Below are positions 38,501-48,927 of a DNA stretch of 64,000 nucleotides, one piece after another. Both the position numbers and the translations under genes were made by a program. The first letter of the stretch is position 1; each line of letters begins with the position of its first letter. The stretch covers positions 53,851,899 to 53,915,898 of the forward strand of contig CM035163.1 in NCBI GenBank assembly GCA_020205615.1. Reading direction: 5' to 3'. Under the pieces are notes generated by a model. The model made no database searches. It was given only the letters and a program-made list of their open reading frames with translations, and had not been told where the DNA came from. The DNA comes from Panax quinquefolius. Taxonomy: Eukaryota; Streptophyta; Magnoliopsida; Apiales; Araliaceae.

Positions 38501-40120
38501 CTTTCAGACTATAGGTATTCGGTCCAAGGATGTTCCCACACTTTGGGTATCCACAACATGGCACGATAACTACACACACCCTTTTCTCAACATCTTCCTA
38601 GCTTCAGGTCATCGATGAGACAACAACAAGAGCGCCTCTTGATTTACTATCAAGAACACCACCTTGGTTTTCTTAGAAAGTCAAGGTTTACACTTTTCCT
38701 ATGGCAATCTATTATCGCCTTTATGGTTAACCAACCAATCCATACCAAGAATTACATCGAATTTTTTTAACCTTATTTGCATCAAATCTACCGATAACTT
38801 ATTCCCTCTAATATCTACGCAACAATCCTTATGAATATGTTCAATGGGAATTATCTCTTCATTAGCTACCTTAACGCCTAAAGGTATTGGTAACTTTTCG
38901 TGATTAAACCTAATCGCTTAGCAAATTCACATGCTATAAAAGAACAAGTAAAGACCCGAGTCAAATAGCACATAAGCATTTATCTTATCGACCTAAATGA
39001 TACTCGCTACCACATCCGCTGATGCAACCGCATCTTGGATAATCATATTAAACGACGAGCCGAGGGTCTACCCATCGATGGTGTTGGTCCAAGAATGGCT
39101 AACTTACCACTACCGTAACCCTTATTTCCTCTAAACCCTTCTTCGGGCAATTTTTTGCCATGTGGTCTAAATGACCCATGCATAAAACACCCTCGGTTCT
39201 TCTTAGTGGTTAGGACAACTGGGTGACAAATGCCCTCCCGCCCACGCTTATAAGCAGATCGATTTTCTTTTAAGCAGACTCCATGTGAGTCTTTTCCGCA
39301 TGTCTTACATGCTTCCGCCCTTCGCTTGGCTCTCTCCCCGCTTTACCCCAAAGATTCCTGTGGTTAAAACTCTTCCTTTTAGGTAAGTTGCCGCTCACTG
39401 GCAACTTCAAATTTTACTCACCCTCTAACTTACTCTTGTTTTTTCGCTTTTGTGGTAATCGAGACAATGCCTCACCACCACCTTCTCGCTATTATCGCTT
39501 TTCCGTAATGGTCCCAGAAGAAGCACTCAAAAAACCGATATTCTACTATAGAGCTGTGGTTTTAAGCCCCGCTCAAACCTCACGCGCCTTCCTCTCTCCT
39601 CCAGATCCACCGGTGTGGAGCAAACCTCGCCAATTCATTGAATTTGGCAAGATATCGGGAACTCATCATATCCTCGCTAAGTTCTAAGAACTTAATTCCA
39701 TCCTACCTGCATGCTAGTAGGGAAGTAGTTTTCAAGAAGACCTTCTTAAACTGCTCCCACGTAATGCCTTTTGGCCCTAGCCCCACCCTCGTGAGCCTCC
39801 CACCAAGAGTTGGCTTTCCCTTCATCATGTAAGTCGCAAAAGAAGTCTTTTTCACGCTTTCACCCACGCTTTGTTATCACAAACGCCTTTTCAATCTCTT
39901 TTTACCCATGTTCTGGCTTTAAAGGGTCCGCTGCCTCTAAACTCGTGGAGGACCCACACTCTTAAATTCCTCAAGGTAGTTGTTTTGCTACCCTAGAGCT
40001 ACAGAATCCCCTCCCCCACTTGGTTAAATGCAAACCATTAATAAATTAACGAACTCTTGATAGGTTATTAGGACCCCCCGATTCTCATTATGAGACTCTA
40101 CTTGGTTTATTGCCTCCTTC
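35580..40120 (-). pseudogene. gag-pol remnant of the second chromovirus
   Basis: From right to left: Gag (about 39330-40120, poorly readable), a CCHC knuckle of which GHLDHMAKNCP is visible (about 39130-39190), protease (about 38350-39060), RT (about 37500-38340; [11 protein letters not shown] near 38200, FIDD near 37950), RNase H (about 37130-37480), integrase (about 36136-36900, best frame 36136-36471) and a chromodomain tail (about 35590-35700, with WELESKMKEDFPHLF readable). Frames shift every 100-200 bases. Not functional. Confidence 0.75.
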
Positions 40121-40579
40121 AAAAATATATAATTTTGATTAAATAAATAAAGTTTTGTTATTATCTATTTAACTACTTGGTTATCATTTCAAACAACAAC
40201 AACTCATACCACAACAAGCACATTAAATAAAAACTTCATTATATTAATATGCTTTCATAGTCAAAACTATTTACATCATGTTTCTTTAGCCAAAAAGCTA
40301 TTACATACTATCCCGCGATCGCTTTCTACAAAATTGGGATTTACAAAAAGACTACCCTTTAATTATACAAAAGAGCTTTTTTACGTCACTACTATATATA
40401 CAAAAAGATCTAACGATCTACTAACACCGTCGAACCACATTTCATATATTTCGGGTTTGCCAAAGATCGACACAATATCTCGATTTATGGTATGTCGAGT
40501 CCGCCTCGACTCAATAGAATAACAAGCAATTTTCACTTGAAATCCTCATGAGCACATTCGTGGATGTATGACATCCTAG

Positions 40580-41085
40580 CTATTTTTCGGTCTTTTTCAA
40601 CCAGTTTTTTTCAAGCTCTACTGCCTCTTCCTTATAGTCACGCGCCTTATCCGTCATAAGCACTTTCTCATCGTGGTTCGACTCAAAATTTGCCTCTCGC
40701 AGATTCCTTCGCTTCATATAGGGTGTTATCTCCTCATTCTGTGTTGTTTCATCACAAAGGCGCAGATGCACATTCCTATCCAACACGTACCAGATACAAT
40801 GATCTCATCAGATCCGGAGGTGTTGGCTTCTCGAGTAGGTACCACCGTATTAATCGATGTTACCTCCATCTCCTCCTCCACATCAAGCATCTCATTAAGA
40901 TATGATGTTAATCCCCATCGCCTCCTCGAGTATTCCTCCTCGTAGATGTACTCCTCAATGTCCGAGTCTTCTAGTATAACTAATCTGCATTCTCCGCCAA
41001 CGGGCATTGGTACAATTTCAACTTGGTTCATCGACTCTTCACTCACAACGTGAATGTCTCTATACATCATGCTATCGATCGACAT
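40580..41085 (-). pseudogene. Extra leader ORF between PBS and gag of the second chromovirus, frameshifted
   Basis: The ATG at 41083-41085 lies about 250 bases after the PBS, so it is the first sizeable frame in the genomic RNA. It reads 119 residues to 40726, rich in Glu, Asp, Ser and Val (DSDIEEYIYEEEYSRRR). An overlapping frame continues to 40580 with a Lys/Glu-rich tail. Together they would cover about 165 residues. No domain is recognised. It could be an N-terminal part of Gag or a separate small protein. Tekay-type elements usually start Gag directly. Confidence 0.45.
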
Positions 41086-41309
41086 CTACAATAGCACATA
41101 ACAAGTTGATTAGTACATAATACACAATAGTATATAAGCACAAATCACATTTAATTTATTTAAGGTTACTTTTCATCTTTTTAAATCTTTCAAGATCGAA
41201 GTTTTCTCAATACTTTATTAATTCATTCAACGCTGAATTTCTTTCTTCTGGACTTTACCTTCCTTACGAGGTTATTAGCCCAAGGTTCTTCCCCCTTAAG
41301 TTTTATAAC

Positions 41310-41333
41310 CTAATGCTTTGATACTAACTCTCG
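41310..41333 (-). other. Primer binding site of the second chromovirus
   Basis: The minus strand reads TTAGTATCAAAGCATTAGG shortly after the LTR end GGGGGCGTCA. It resembles TGGTATCAGAGC with two or three changes. Confidence 0.6.
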
Positions 41334-44300
41334 TGACGCCCCCAAATTCGTGTATCTTCCAACCCGATATACGGTGCTACACTATTATACTATAACCATA
41401 CAATCATTCCATTGAAATACAACAAAATGAATGTAATTACTATCTTCTTATTACAATCAAAGTATAATCCTTCCTGTGTTCATAAACCGATTACATCGTT
41501 TGTTGTTCATAATGTATAATACATACAAACATACTAATCTATTACACGATGGCTAAGCATCCATCTTAGCTTTGCCCTTATCTCTCTTAGCATTCTCAAG
41601 ACGCTCATCCTTAATCGCAATCATATAATTCACAAGAAGTGAGCATAACAAGCTCAACAAGTTTTAACAAAGGATAACAAGATATACCACATTCGTGAAT
41701 TATATGACAATTCCTACATAATCGAACAAATAGTTATGAAGTATTATGAAACAATAATACTTTAACATTTCATATCATCAATTCCCAAAGTATAGAGTAG
41801 ATTAGAATTCGAACCTACGATGTAGACCATGAACAAAGTATCTTTCTATTTTCATACTTGAAAAGGATATCACAAAGACTAAGGTCAGATACATCCGCAT
41901 TACATTTTACGAGCACTTCTAGGTGATCAACCTATAGTACTCTATGTTGATCAACACTCATTCATTAAACGTATTTACGCTTAATATTTGGCAAACTCAT
42001 GTGCCCATCGAATAATCGATGAAAAATACTTTTGTTTGTTCATGACAAACCTTACCTTCACATCCGTATCAATTACTTGGCATAGATAGCGTTAACATTT
42101 CTATATAGAAAGATATGAATATCAATCAATCTATATACTACGAAAGTAGTCTAGAAGTTAAACTGCATCAATTCTTTCTTTAAAACCAGTCGTGCAATTC
42201 AAAGACAATGAATCACATAAAACTTGGCTAACTTGAAAGTTAGAAGTTGCATTAAGAAAACTTGCCTTTCAAATATCTTCAAATAACTTAATCGATCGAA
42301 CCACAGCTTTTTATGTAATCTACATGATATATTCACATAAACACAATATAATTAGCTATCAAACAATTATTCACATTGTTCCTACCAACTTCTTTTTCTT
42401 CTATGTCTTAGTTAACTTATTATTAATAATAAAGTCAACTCGACTTATTACCCTTCATCCCCAAATTTTATTAACCAACCGATGTTATTAATCTGATTTC
42501 TAACATTAACACCAACGTTGATAAAGTAGGGTTCATCGACAACACTTTGTTCATCATTCATAACTTATTAACATACATCAAATTCCTAAGTTCAATACCA
42601 TATACCTTAGTATATGTAGTATAGAATAGTTTTAATACACTTATGATGTGTACAAACATTACTTCTTTAGGTCTCTGAACAATTGAAGTTCAAAACCTAA
42701 GTCACTATCAACACCTTGCACACACCGCCATGCGCGTGGCTTTTTAGTATTAGACCGAAATCAGGCATGGCCTAGTAGGCAAGGTTCAGTCTTTCTCTGG
42801 CCAGCAAGGCGAGACTTTTTTCTACTATAAAGGCATCATGGGCCATTTAGCAAGAGCTAATATTACAGGTAAGCGTACGCTTATGATGAATACGACATAC
42901 TATCACTATCCGTACGCTAGCATTCGCATCAAAATAATTCTTAAAAAATTTTTTGTGAAATTCTTGAGCCATAACTTCTTTATAAGTCCGATTTTGGGTC
43001 CGCTCAAAAGCCTACACGCCATAAATGACATACTCTACGCTGCTCATATAATAATTCGACACTTTCAAATCCGATAAATAACTCAAAATTCACTATCGAA
43101 GTTCAATTTCTAAACGCTCAGAAACGTTAATGAGCGCTCAATGCTCGCTTTTCTTCATTTTAAGTCAATCCGACGATTCTCGAACCCACAACTCTTAAAT
43201 ACCCTATCTCACGTGTTGACATTGAAAACAACATTTTCAAGTCTCACTGACAACTTTTGACCTCCAATCCCTAATTTCAACGCTTTGACGCTTAACGCCT
43301 ATTTTCGTGAAATTCGCCATAACTTCATTATTAACGTTTCTAAGCCAAATCACATGGAATACTCCATGGATTTCATATCTACATCCTAACCAAGCAAGAT
43401 GCATATATTAACGTATTGATGGAGTTCAATCGCTTATCAACAATCGATCTCAACAATCAATATTTTCATGGTTTTAAAACTATATCGAACCTCATAAATT
43501 TTTATGATCTCATGAATTATAGAGATCAATCTATATTAAGTCATCTTTAATCCACTATACAAGACACATACCACCTATTTATGATTCTCCATGATAAAAG
43601 AAAATCAAAAGAGATGAAAATGAGAAACAAGGAGTATTACCTCAAGAACTCTTATGAAATCTCTTGAAAACTCTAAGTCAAAGCTTCCAAAGTGTATGAT
43701 TTGTGAGTCTAGCTCTTTCTCTCTCAAATAATCTAAGTTGGGCAATTGAAAAACTCTCAAATGACCAAACCTAGCTTCCTATTTATAGAAAATGAAATGG
43801 AGGGCAATCTAGACATTAAACAACACCACCTCCTTACTATTCACACTTGGTCACCAAGTAAAATGCTTTGGTGACCAAGCATTAAGCTTGCTTTGCACAC
43901 CAAGGTCGGCCCACTTCTTGCCCACGGGTCATCCCCATGGGTTGCCCCATGGTTTTACCCATTCTAATGACCCACCGCTCGATCCACTGGTCTCGATTTT
44001 TTCATGCATCGGGCTTAAACCATCTAACATGGGCCTCGATTTGGGCTTAACTTAACTAATAATCCTCGGGCTTGTTCATTCAATTAATTGGACTAATTAT
44101 AATCCAACCCAAATGAATTAACATTAAGTCTTAACTTAATTCTATAATACTTAATCGTATCCTATACGCATAATTCACGATTATTCTCTCCATATATAAT
44201 ACTCAGACGATAATCAGATTGTATTTCAGATTTACTCATCAGATTATACACATAGATACTAATTAGTACCATATTTGTATAACACTCGCTTAACTATAAC

Positions 44301-44706
44301 GCAATTCTTCTACGCATTTCATTTCCTTCTCTAAAATCAATATACTCAACCCTTAGGTTTTAAGTCCGCAGTAAAAAACTCTGTTTGCCATAAATGAAAT
44401 ATTATTAGATATTTCATCTTATCTCGATATTCTATCATTACGCTTTCTAATTTCAAAATAATTTCTAATGTAAATGGATGAATAGTGTTTTTATTAAAAT
44501 TTCTGAAAAACATTTATTTTCATCTTGGAAATTCTAAACAATTAATTCTAGCACATAGCCGCATTACTAACCACATTAGCACATTCTAGGTCATGTAACC
44601 ACCTTCACATAGCTTACTCACATAATAAATAAATTAAATTTAAAATTCATTTAATTCACATAATCAAATAAAAATTTAATTGTTACATCATAAAATCCAA
44701 TTTTCT
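41334..44706 (-). repeat. 5' LTR of the second chromovirus
   Basis: It starts TGACGCCCCC on the plus strand and runs to about 44706, where the terminal CATGTTACA is missing and the next element's LTR begins in the middle. TATA box at 43779-43789 and donor-like GAGGTAAT at 43636-43643. Confidence 0.8.
43779..43789 (-). promoter_or_regulatory. TATA box, 5' LTR of the second chromovirus
   Basis: The minus strand reads TCTATAAATAGGAAGC. It would drive this element's transcription. Confidence 0.65.
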
Positions 44707-45071
44707 AAATCCAATTAGAAAAACACCACACAGAGAGAGAGAGAGAGAGAGTAATCCATTATCATAATATTGGGAGTACAAGTTGTGTATTTGTGTTGTA
44801 TCTCTTGTGTTCCCTCCCCTATTGTGTCTCTTCCCCTTATTGTTGCATTTATAGATGCCATATCCACCTGAATCAAATTGGGAGTAGGAGTCCTTTGTAG
44901 AATCACCTTATAACAACAATTAATGGCTGATAGATTCCTTCCCAAATTAAACCTCCTTATCCCCCCAAATAAGGAAACAAAATCTTATTTTAATAAGGAC
45001 TCACACCAAATCTAGACCATTAAATAAATTGGGTTACACCTTGGCTAGACTCAAATAATCACACTCCAACA
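44707..45071 (-). repeat. 3' LTR remnant of the small element
   Basis: Matches 45891-46239. It begins in the middle of the LTR with an expanded (GA)n run (44732-44751) and ends CTCCAACA. Frames at 44715-44945 and 45877-46128 look alike only because they are LTR copies. Confidence 0.75.
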
Positions 45072-45085
45072 TTGCCCCCAATCTC
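45072..45085 (-). other. Polypurine tract of the small element
   Basis: The minus strand reads GAGATTGGGGGCAA immediately before TGTTGGAGTG. Confidence 0.7.
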
Positions 45086-45730
45086 ATATTTATAAGGAAC
45101 TTATTTATAAGAGAGTATTCAAAAAGTCTCCTCGGGATTTTTATCCTCCGGATTTTTATCCGTATAATGTCCATCCTTTTGGGAGATCAAAGCATTCTCG
45201 AAGGACATTTAGTGATATTGCTACTTGGTCCGCCGTCGAACCACACTTGCGCTATTTTTAATCCCAGCTAACTCGAAGATTGGAAACCGTGCATCATGCA
45301 TGGCTGTCGGCTGCCACTTTTATTAAAAAAAATTCATGGGAATGTCCCTTCAGTCTATGGTTGATGATGAAATCGAAGCCGCCTTTAAAGCACTTCAATG
45401 ATATAAAATCTTAAACTTTTATCTCTGTGCTAGCTGAATTCGTTACCTGTACGGTGACTCAGCACCAATTTATGATCATCACCTGGACCAAAGTGTTAAT
45501 GTTTAGATTTTACATGCATCATGTGAATAGTACCACTACATGCATAATATAAGTGAGAGAGTATGTAAAGTTGTATCAATAATCAATTACGATCATGCTT
45601 CAATTGCTATTGGCATAATAAATATATACACAAGTACAAGTATATATTTAATTTAATAAAAAAGATTCACTTATCTCCTTCGGTGAATCAGTGATTTTAA
45701 ATCGACACTAGAACAAGTGTCTTGTTTACC
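45086..45730. other. Interior of the small element, no gene seen
   Basis: About 645 bp with stops in all frames and no recognisable protein. It fits a TRIM- or LARD-like element that moves with borrowed enzymes. Confidence 0.55.
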
Positions 45731-45744
45731 ATAGACGGCGCCAA
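45731..45744 (-). other. Primer binding site of the small element
   Basis: The minus strand reads TTGGCGCCGTCTATGG right after the LTR end GTTAACA. TTGGCGCCGTCTGTGG-type sites are common in plant LTR elements. Confidence 0.7.
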
Positions 45745-46239
45745 TGTTAACGTCAAATTTTGTACGCCTGACGAAATCACTAAAACAGCAGGCCAAAATC
45801 GCGCCAACGGTTGATTGTATTGTTAAATACACTCACATAAGCATAAATAAAGGAATATAAAGTATGAACACAAGATTTACGTAGAAACCCAATTGGGAAA
45901 AAACCACGGAGAGAGAGAGTAATCCACTATCATAATATTGGGAGTACAAGTTGTGTATTTGTGTTGTATCTCTTGTGTTCCCTCTCCTGTTGTGTCTCTT
46001 CCCCTTATTGTTGTATATATAGATTCCATATCCACCTGAATCCAATTGGGAGTAGGAGTCCTTTGTAGAATCACCTTATAACAACAATTAATGGCTGATA
46101 GATTCCTTCCCAAATTAAACCTCCTCATCCCACCAAATAAGGAAACGCAATCTTATTTTAATAAGGACTCACACCAAATCTAGACCATTAAATAAATTGG
46201 GTTACACCTTCGCTAGACCCAAATAATCACACTCCAACA
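45745..46239 (-). repeat. 5' LTR of the small element (495 bp)
   Basis: TGTTAACG...CTCCAACA on the plus strand. A TATA-like TCTATATATACAAC lies on the minus strand near 46010-46025. Confidence 0.8.
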
Positions 46240-47170
46240 GTGAGGTTTTAGGCAAAAATTTTGGTTCAGGGATTTTGTCAAACAGTTGGTGGGCGTAACG
46301 GCTAATTCCCCCAAACTTGGCTTCTTGGAGCTATCTCTCTAACCAAAGAATGAAATAAGGCAAAACAATCCTTGGGCAACCAATTCCCAAGGTTTTCCAA
46401 CCAATTGTTACTAACAAAAGAGAAGAACAATGAGAATGAAGCAAATTGGGTTTACCTTTAATGAAAATTTTTGTGTTTCCCCCTTTGTAATGATGCCCCA
46501 ATTTGTAAGAATTTGTGTAGGAAAGGAATTAGATTTAGTGTTGGAGTGTATTGCTTGTATGTAGCATGAATGTGGCTACTTGCATGGTAAAGTTCATATT
46601 GGAGATGAAAACCAACGTGTATTGGAAGTTGGAGAGTTTGTGTGTTAATGGGAAAAGGAGTTAGGAAGGAGAAGGAGAAGTGGTGTAAAGGAGTTGTGGG
46701 AGTTATAGGAGTTATGGGGTAGTGGGAGAGTTTGTTTTGAAAGAGAAGTGGGGATTTTAAGTGTAAATAGAACTTCTTGAGTGGTTATGGCCGAGTGTGA
46801 TGCGTTACAATCCTATTTAGTGTATGGTAGCCAGAGTGGCGCATCTCATGCCGGTGTAAAAAACTCGATATGGCGCTACCGCTACTGTAAGGTCGAAGGT
46901 ATCTTGATATGGTAGCGCTTTTCGCATACGCTTTATATGCTTCAGATGTGCTTTTTGTGGAATGCCCCACTCTAGTTGATCAGAATGTTATCGGTGAATT
47001 GGCGTGCTTCATGATGTTTACATCGCTTTACGTATGCTGCTCGCACCGCTTATCTTGATGTCTTGGTGACTCTCTTTTTTCATCATTCCCTACAAACATA
47101 CCAAAATGAAGTCATTATTGTTTGAAAAAGAATTATCTAAGCTATACTATGAGCTAAAATGTACTTAATA
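46240..47170 (-). other. Athila-like region downstream of integrase, no gene seen
   Basis: This is where some Athila elements carry an env-like frame. No frame of more than about 60 codons with membrane segments is visible. A second polypurine-like AAGTTTGGGGGAATT lies on the minus strand at 46305-46319. A strongly purine-biased plus-strand tract runs from about 46600 to 46770. If an env-like gene existed it was removed by the nested insertions or decay. Confidence 0.6.
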
Positions 47171-47189
47171 AATAAATAAGAGAAGGTTT

Positions 47190-47215
47190 AGAGATTGGGT
47201 TGCCTCCCAAGTAGC
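47190..47215 (-). other. Conserved Athila block ACTTGGGAGGCAACCC
   Basis: The minus strand reads AGCGCTACTTGGGAGGCAACCC just past the integrase end. From memory, a GGGAGGCAACCC block recurs at this place in Athila-type elements of many plants. It supports the family call. Role unknown. Confidence 0.55.
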
Positions 47216-47328
47216 GCTAGTTTTAACGTCGTAAGCCTGACTGTGCCTCTTATTTCAAGTTGCATCTACAAGTGTGATTGCAATGGCTTCATTGTCGACG
47301 TCGCCATCCTAGTAATGCTTTAATCTTT

Positions 47329-48440
47329 TCACGTTGATTTTGAAGGTTTTGAGCAGATTTCTGCTGTAGAGCTCAATGGCACCATGTGGGAAGACTCTCT
47401 TAATAGTAAATGGACCTGACCATCTAAATTTGAGCTTTCTGGGAATATTCTCAGTCTGGAATTAAACAACAGTACCGATTGCCCTGGTTTGAACTTTCTC
47501 TGCAAGATTTTTTGGCCGTGCCATTTCTTGACCTTCTCTTTATATAACTTCAAATTCTAATAGGCTTGTAGTCTAAATTCATCTAGTTCGTTCAATTGAA
47601 GTAGCCTCTTTTCACCTGCTTTTGCTTGATCAAAGTTGAGCTTCTGAATTGCACAGTAGGCTTTGTGCTGTAACTCCACAGGTAGGCGGCATTCTTTCCC
47701 GTAAACCAATTGATATGGTGACATTCCAATTGGCATCTTGTATGCTTTCCTATAAGCCCATAATACGTCATCAAATTTTAGAGACCAGTCTTTTCTGTTC
47801 GGGTTTACTACCATCTCTAAAATTTTCTCCACCTCCCTGTTGGAGACCTCGGCTTTCCCACTTGTGTGGGGGTGATATGCTGTTGCAACCCTATGATTAA
47901 CTCCGTATTTTTTCAAGAGAGCTGTGAATGCTTTATTGCAAAAGTGACTTCCCTCATCACTTATGATTGCTCTTAGTGTGCCAAATCTTGTAAATATGTT
48001 CTTTTATAGGAATTTTAGGACCACCTTGGCATCATTTGTAGGAAGTGCCACAGCTTCCACCCATTTTGTTACATAACACCGCGAGGAGAATGTATAAGTT
48101 ATTGAATGAGGGAGGAAAAGGCCCCATAAAGTCCATTCCCCATACATCAAAGACTTCTACCTCCATGATTGTGTTGAGTGGCATTTCGTTCCTTTTTGAG
48201 ATGTTGCCCATCGGTTGGCATCTATCACAACTTTTCACGAACTGATGAGCATCCTTGAATATAGTAGGCCAATATAATCCTGCTTGAAGTATCTTGTTCA
48301 CTGTCCTTTCACTACCATAATGTCCCCTATATGCAGATGAATGACACTCGTGTAGGATATTTTTTACTTCGTTATATGGCACACATCGTCGAATCATTTT
48401 GTCTGCGCACTGTGTGAATAAATAAGGCTCGTCCCACATG
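47329..48440 (-). pseudogene. Athila-like integrase, broken
   Basis: 48439-48032 holds the zinc-binding part (HECHSSAYRGHYGSERT, then CDRCQ) and the first catalytic Asp in WGMDFMGPF. After a frameshift and a stop near 48005, [13 protein letters not shown] gives the second Asp (near 47950). 47916-47557 supplies [15 protein letters not shown] with the catalytic Glu. A further frameshift leads to the C-terminal part (47553-47329, GQSVLLFNSRLR). All three catalytic residues survive but not in one frame. Confidence 0.85.
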
Positions 48441-48927
48441 TACCACTTGGCGTCATATAGGAATTTCTTCTTTTGTTGACGTGTAAGGTCAGGGGAAGGA
48501 TGTTGCTTACCAAATAGTTTGCAAAGTCAGCATACCATGGAAATTCTGTGTTGACCCCAAACAGCTGCTCATTCAAAAATGACTCATTGATTAAACACTT
48601 ATCTGCCTCGTCGTTGTCCGGATTTTCTAATCTTGAAAGATGGTCTGCAACTTGATTCTTCGTCCCCTTTCTATCTTTTATTTCCAAATCAAATTCTTGT
48701 AGGAGGAGTACCCATCTTATAAATCATGGCTTAGCATCCTTCTTTGAGATTAAATACCGAATGGTCGAGTGATCCGTATAAACCACCACCTTTGTCCCGA
48801 TCAAATATGCATGGAATTTGTCAAAGGCATACACTACTGCAAGTAACTCATTTTCTGTAGTTATGTAATTCATTTGTGTCTCCGTAAGTGTCTTACTTGC
48901 ATAGTATATGGCGTGGAATATCTTCTC
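48394..48927 (-). pseudogene. Athila-like RNase H, broken
   Basis: Follows RT. Readable blocks are [22 protein letters not shown] and the 97-residue frame 48687-48394 with [17 protein letters not shown]. An in-frame TAA at 48928-48930 separates it from RT, and a TGA lies near 48724. Its job would be to remove RNA from RNA:DNA hybrids. The tail of this frame runs into the integrase zinc region. Confidence 0.8.

Larger units (their letters stand above)
32196..44706 (-). mobile_element. Second chromovirus, nested in the Athila-like element
   Basis: LTRs of about 3.37 kb (32196-35552 and 41334-44706) flank a 5.8-kb interior with chromodomain, integrase, RNase H, RT, protease and gag remnants, all on the minus strand. 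Residues in integrase (ERTIQTLEDMLRSCVMDFKG, WDEVGE) are close to those of the array element, so it is probably a sister family. The outer ends are eroded: about 60 bp differ or are missing at the left, and about 10-15 bp are missing at the right. No target duplication can be seen. Confidence 0.8.
44707..46239 (-). mobile_element. Small non-autonomous LTR element without pol
   Basis: The right (5') LTR is 45745-46239 and the left (3') LTR remnant about 44707-45071. The 673-bp interior has no RT, integrase or gag. A PBS and a polypurine tract are present. LTR termini TGTTGGAGTG...GTTAACA are perfect at the right LTR. The motif GTGGTTTTTTCCCAATTGGG inside the LTR is one I associate with Copia-type LTRs; this is from memory and is not proof of superfamily. 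The left LTR lacks about 146 bp, lost at the junction with the chromovirus. Confidence 0.75.

Noticed and set aside
44715..46128. Two similar frames at 44715-44945 and 45877-46128 as a duplicated small gene
   Set aside because: Both are the same stretch of LTR from one element, including the TATA region. Similarity is due to LTR duplication.
46240..47170. env-like gene of the Athila element
   Set aside because: Searched for on the minus strand. No frame long enough, no signal peptide or membrane segment seen.
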